Below, one piece after another: positions 5,539-8,335 of a stretch of DNA of 8,335 nt (position 1 is the first letter of the stretch; each line of letters opens with the position of its first letter). The notes under the pieces were generated by a model that did not search any database, had not been told where the DNA came from, and was given only the letters and a program-made list of their open reading frames with translations. The stretch covers positions 1-8,335 of the forward strand of contig CAYNRB010000144.1 in the NCBI GenBank assembly GCA_964399475.1, given 5' to 3'. Origin of the DNA: QPIN01 sp964399475 (GTDB lineage: Bacteria; Pseudomonadota; Gammaproteobacteria; Methylococcales; Methylomonadaceae). The translations under genes and the position numbers were made by a program.

Positions 5539-6423
5539 TCAAGGTTGAGAATCAATTGGAAGGCCAAAACTAAGAGATGCCCAATGACTGCGCCAAACCA
5601 CTTCGTCATCATCAACGGGCAAAAGATCGACTGCATTGAGCAGAAAAGAGCCGCCTTTGCTGATATCAATGACCGCCTGCCCCTTATTATCTGTTTTTAC
5701 CAGACTTCGTGACACCTCTCCATCATAGTGAAATATGGAAATTTGTCTTTCCACTACTGGACTACCGGATCGCAACAACGTTACAACAATTGATTTAAGT
5801 TTAGCTGTGTAAGGGTTACTATTGGCAACCAATTCAAATGCTGTACCGCTGGCAACATCCTGATCTTGTTCTGTAACTGACCCGACTTGAACTAAAGCCT
5901 TAGCAAAACGAATATAGCTTTCTTTGAAATCACTTTCAGGCAAACCACGAACAAGATGTACGGTTGCCATTTTATCCAGTCCTTCGTAGGCCAGATATCT
6001 TAGAAACTCATCCCAATTGTTATAAGTGACTTTCTTTGTCTTAGAATGGTAATTAATGGCATGCAATCCTGCTACTTTAGCTTGATAGGAAAGTGCCGGA
6101 ATATCTCCCTCCATAGCTGACACATCCCGTTTGCCATTCTTGGTAGTGATAGTGAAAGCATGAAAATTATGCGAGAGATAAGGATATTCAGTCCCGCGCA
6201 TCATTTGCCCAACAAGTAGCATTGCATCGACTTGATGATTTGGTTCAACTACATATTGATTTGGCTCAATCCAGAATTCATGCGCTGAAACTAAAGAATT
6301 AAAACAAACGAGTAACAGCCAAACTACTATGCTTCTATATTTCAAGGTATGGACTATTTTCAGGTTTTCCATTTTTTTTAAAAAATGATTATATTGGGAA
6401 AATAGTGTTTCAATCTGATTCAT
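5539..6423 (-). CDS. Secreted DUF4198-family protein
   Basis: This 294-residue exported protein is of the DUF4198 family, which is associated in many genomes with metal (often nickel/cobalt) uptake or envelope functions; its role is not settled. A signal peptide is clear (SIVVWLLLVCFNSLVSA, residues 31-47) and is followed directly by the family-typical HEFWIEP, so cleavage would expose His48 at the mature N-terminus. The C-terminal part has a Gly-rich beta turn (KTDNKGQAVIDISKGGSFLL) and the family ending VVWRSHWASLSFGLP. The start is uncertain. The ATG at 6423 has only a weak GAG-type site and gives a long 30-residue n-region. The ATG at 6372 (residue 18) gives a more normal signal but no visible ribosome site. 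The gene converges on the SGNH hydrolase gene, 46 bp away. Confidence 0.75.
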   Translation of the reverse strand: MNQIETLFSQYNHFLKKMENLKIVHTLKYRSIVVWLLLVCFNSLVSAHEFWIEPNQYVVEPNHQVDAMLLVGQMMRGTEYPYLSHNFHAFTITTKNGKRDVSAMEGDIPALSYQAKVAGLHAINYHSKTKKVTYNNWDEFLRYLAYEGLDKMATVHLVRGLPESDFKESYIRFAKALVQVGSVTEQDQDVASGTAFELVANSNPYTAKLKSIVVTLLRSGSPVVERQISIFHYDGEVSRSLVKTDNKGQAVIDISKGGSFLLNAVDLLPVDDDEVVWRSHWASLSFGLPIDSQP

Positions 6424-6553
6424 GTCTTAATCTCATATTATTTCATTCTAAAAAACCTAAATATTATTTGTACGACCAAAAATCTTGCGCCAGTTCAGCA
6501 GTGTGACCAAGTTATTCCGTTCAGGCTGAAATATAAGATAATATCCGAAAAAA

Positions 6554-6602
6554 TGTAGGTTGGGTTAGCTTATCAAGCGAAGCGCGATAACGTAACCCAA
6601 CA
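6554..6602. repeat. GTAGGTTGGGTTAGC-type hairpin repeat
   Basis: GTTGGGTTA (6559-6567) pairs with TAACCCAAC (6593-6601). After a 2-base mismatch, TTATC pairs with GATAA, leaving the loop AAGCGAAGCGC. This is the widespread GTAGGTTGGGTTAGC...GTAACCCAACA class of dispersed repeat, which I recall from many proteobacterial and cyanobacterial genomes. It is non-coding, sits in the middle of a divergent promoter region, and was probably mobile in the past. Like the repeat at 3998-4083, it carries a GCGNAGCG core in the loop. Confidence 0.75.
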
Positions 6603-6769
6603 CCTCACTATTATTCAATATTAGAGTCAATGACAAATCATAATTCGAAAATGAACATATCCTTATGCCCTATTCAGCTGAAACCCATGTTTTTATCAAA
6701 CAATATTAATGATGCTGATTAATTAGAAATACGAGCACCCTTCCTTTATTGTAAAATAGAAGAAATAAA

Positions 6770-6775
6770 TATAAT
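6770..6775 (+). promoter_or_regulatory. Probable -10 box of perM, implying a near-leaderless mRNA
   Basis: A perfect TATAAT ends ten bases before the perM ATG, placing the expected transcription start within about five bases of the start codon. No Shine-Dalgarno sequence is seen before the ATG, which fits a leaderless or nearly leaderless message. The -35 is poor: TTGTAA at 6749-6754 gives a short 15-bp spacer. The region is very AT-rich, so the box could be chance. Confidence 0.35.
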
Positions 6776-6785
6776 TTTACAAACC

Positions 6786-7883
6786 ATGAATTCACAAGCT
6801 AATTTTTCCAACTTTCGTTTTATTACAGACCCTCTTAAGCGTATGTTACCTAACGCTCAAGCCATCGCTTTGGCGCTTATTTTAATTATCGGTTTTGCGC
6901 TTATTTTCACCTTATCTGATATATTGATGCCCGTTTTTGCATCCATCGTATTAGCTTATTTACTAGAAGGTATTGTTGCTAAAATTGAAAAAAAACTCCC
7001 TAGAATAGCGGCCGTATATATTGTTTTTTCAGGCTTTATGACCTGCTTAGGTCTGGTACTATTTGTTTTAATGCCTATGGTTTCTTCACAAGCCGTTCAA
7101 TTAATTCAACGAATACCTGAAATGTTTAAACGAGCACAGGCTGAGGTCATGCGTTTACCCGAACTTCATCCACAGTTTATTTCCGAAGACAACATTAAGG
7201 AATTAATGTTGTCTATTCAGGATGAATTATTGAAAAATGGCCAAGATTTAATTTCCAGCTCAGCCGCATCCTTTGTCGGACTGGCCACTGCAATTGTTTA
7301 TTTATTCCTTGTTCCTCTAATGGTTTTTTTCTTTTTAAAAGATAAGAAAACCCTGGTCACATGGTTTTTTCAATTTTTACCTCGGGATATGAATTTAACC
7401 ATTCGAGTCTGGAAAGAAGTGGATATGCAAATTGCAAATTATGTGCGAGGTAAATTTGCCGAAGTCTTGATTCTTTGTTCTACCAGTTACATTACTTATT
7501 CATTTTTGGGTTTGAATTATGCCGTGTTATTAGCCGTATTGATGGGACTCTCAGTTGTTATTCCCTATGTTGGCGCGACATTAGTCACATTCCCGGTTTT
7601 AGGTGTCGCTATTATCCAATGGGGTTTTACTGCCGATGAATTTATGTATGTAGCCATAGCTTACTCTATCATCCAGGCAATTGATGGCGTTGTATTGGTA
7701 CCACTTTTATTTTCTGAAGCAGTCAATTTACACCCTGTAGCCATTGTTGTTGCGATTCTGTTTTTTGGAGGGTTTTGGGGTTTTTGGGGGGTGTTTTTCG
7801 CGATCCCCTTAGCCACAGCTGTCAAAGCTATTTTAAATGCCTGGCCTTCACTAGTTGATCCTCCATTAGACACCTCTTTTTGA
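6786..7883 (+). CDS. perM: PerM-like AI-2E family inner-membrane permease
   Basis: This 365-residue polytopic inner-membrane protein is of the AI-2E family exporter/permease group (PF01594). It reads as a close relative of E. coli PerM (YfgO) along its length: EAIAL/QAIAL start, LAYLLE (57-61), FLVPLMVFFFLKDK (174-187), VWKEVDMQIANYVRGK (208-223), VVIPYVGA (257-264), IIQAIDG (295-301), LFSEAVNLHP (308-317) and FGGFWGFWGVFFAIPLA (327-343). About seven to eight membrane segments are visible, in the family's order. E. coli TqsA exports autoinducer-2, and other family members are Na+/H+ exchangers; PerM's own substrate is not established. No ribosome binding site precedes the ATG. It is a single-gene unit here, followed at once by a palindrome likely to end transcription. 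Length and key motifs are normal. Confidence 0.88.
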   Translation: MNSQANFSNFRFITDPLKRMLPNAQAIALALILIIGFALIFTLSDILMPVFASIVLAYLLEGIVAKIEKKLPRIAAVYIVFSGFMTCLGLVLFVLMPMVSSQAVQLIQRIPEMFKRAQAEVMRLPELHPQFISEDNIKELMLSIQDELLKNGQDLISSSAASFVGLATAIVYLFLVPLMVFFFLKDKKTLVTWFFQFLPRDMNLTIRVWKEVDMQIANYVRGKFAEVLILCSTSYITYSFLGLNYAVLLAVLMGLSVVIPYVGATLVTFPVLGVAIIQWGFTADEFMYVAIAYSIIQAIDGVVLVPLLFSEAVNLHPVAIVVAILFFGGFWGFWGVFFAIPLATAVKAILNAWPSLVDPPLDTSF

Positions 7884-7912
7884 TTCGGTACGCGTACCGA
7901 AGTAAAATTTTT
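7884..7912 (+). terminator. Perfect palindrome after perM, probable terminator
   Basis: Directly after the perM stop lies the perfect 18-bp palindrome TTCGGTACGCGTACCGAA (7884-7901). It can form a 7-bp stem with a CGCG loop. It is followed by GTAAAATTTTT, ending in a short T-run at 7908-7912. The T-run is six or more bases away from the stem, so it is an imperfect rho-independent terminator. It could instead be a protein-binding operator. Confidence 0.5.
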
Positions 7913-8335
7913 GGCAACAACTCAATTAGTATAAACAATCATATGGAATAATAATGCAAAGTCATGCAATTTACATTCCACCACAAGAGTCTTTATCTGC
8001 TCATCTACTCATGATACCTAAATAAACACATGCATGCTTAATAACAAGATTAATAAAGAAGACAGACTAACATGCATAATTATCCAAAAGGTATACACTG
8101 CCTTTTTATGAATACCTAAAACAGAGGGATGTAAAAAAGCAATGGTAAAATTGGTCAAAAAAACAACTCTTAATAAAAACAGAAAATTATTACCCAGACT
8201 AGGCGAATGAAAATACAAAAAACAGTGGTGCCAACATACTTGAAAACCGGTGACTTTTAAGTTTGTTGCTGGTTTCTGAGATTTTATTTTTTATTCTCAA
8301 ACGTGACAAATGCCATTGGTTAAGTATAAATATTA
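7913..8335. other. AT-rich right-hand end without a firm gene
   Basis: No convincing coding region is seen on either strand in this 423-bp stretch, apart from the doubtful minus-strand membrane ORF at 8018-8316, which is listed separately. No tRNA, known repeat or strong promoter was recognised. Confidence 0.4.
8018..8316 (-). pseudogene. Doubtful small membrane protein ORF, frameshifted near its start
   Basis: A minus-strand frame is open from 8290 to the stop at 8018-8020 but has no ATG at its head; the first alternative start is TTG at 8218. If one base is gained or lost in the run of six T's at 8287-8292, it joins an ATG at 8316 (MAFVTFENKK) into a frame of about 99 codons. Two hydrophobic segments are visible: around NNFLFLLRVVFLTNFTIAFL, and around FWIIMHVSLSSLLILLLSMH. 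The second contains two His residues spaced H-x13-H, a spacing seen in some membrane haem helices. I do not recognise the family. The codon content is AT-rich like the surrounding non-coding DNA, so this may be chance, decay or a sequencing slip. Confidence 0.2.

Larger units (their letters stand above)
6424..6785. other. Divergent intergenic region between the DUF4198 gene and perM
   Basis: This 362-bp gap separates two genes that read outward, so promoters for both must lie here. It holds the hairpin repeat at 6554-6602 and a TATAAT box before perM (6770-6775). A weaker 6-bp inverted pair, TTCAGC...GCTGAA, lies near 6492-6527. No open frame with recognisable content is seen on either strand, and no clear promoter for the DUF4198 gene could be chosen. 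Confidence 0.5.

Noticed and set aside
5501..5548. Possible bidirectional terminator between the convergent SGNH and DUF4198 genes (TCACCTTG...CAAGGTTGA)
   Set aside because: The pairing is short and has a bulge, the loop is about 30 nt, and no T-run lies on either side.
5469..5669. Minus-strand frame spanning the SGNH/DUF4198 junction
   Set aside because: It overlaps the well-supported DUF4198 gene in another frame and has no family features.
7661..7873. Minus-strand frame within perM
   Set aside because: It is a shadow of a strongly conserved permease C-terminus.

Overview
The window is AT-rich bacterial DNA with about ten coding regions on both strands. Several genes point to a gammaproteobacterium. 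The AI-2E family permease (6786-7883) closely resembles E. coli PerM. There is a FolM/PTR1-type pteridine reductase and a TesA-like SGNH hydrolase. Two kinds of palindromic dispersed repeat (near 3998-4083 and 6554-6602) are of types I associate with free-living Gammaproteobacteria and related lineages. The combination of multicopy Uma2 genes, toxin-antitoxin genes and many small palindromes suggests a Methylococcales- or Thiotrichales-like genome. That is inference; no marker gene here fixes the taxon.

Layout. 1-540: an intact type II toxin-antitoxin pair (ParD-like antitoxin, RelE/ParE-type toxin) with overlapping ATGA stop/start. 541-801: a short non-coding stretch. 802-3392: four tandem Uma2-family (PD-(D/E)XK nuclease fold) genes, all on the minus strand and read from 3392 down to 802. 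Copies 1, 2 and 3 are separated by the same 29-bp spacer carrying the ribosome binding site. The spacer between copies 3 and 4 holds a 158-bp palindromic insert. 3393-4141: a relic-rich gap with a second 158-bp palindrome of the same family, the decayed remains of a ParE-like toxin gene, and an inverted pair of another dispersed repeat.

4142-4873 (-) is a pteridine reductase, facing away from a lipoprotein SGNH hydrolase (4893-5492, +) only 19 bp distant. 5539-6423 (-) is a secreted DUF4198 protein. 6424-6785 holds a common hairpin repeat and a probable promoter for perM. 6786-7883 (+) is perM, followed by a perfect 18-bp palindrome. 7913-8335 holds only a doubtful, frameshifted membrane ORF.

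Most striking signals: (1) a MITE-like family with two 158-bp members. One has a built-in empty-site control in the neighbouring identical spacers. In both, the hairpin stems differ in sequence while pairing is kept and loop-side blocks are conserved. (2) A Uma2 array in which copy 2 is a hybrid (5' half as copy 1, 3' part as copies 3/4), as unequal crossing over predicts. The left half (1-4141) reads as an accessory region of toxin-antitoxin genes, duplicated nuclease-fold genes and mobile palindromes. The right half is more ordinary housekeeping and envelope genes. I see no clear multi-gene defence system beyond the toxin-antitoxin pair.
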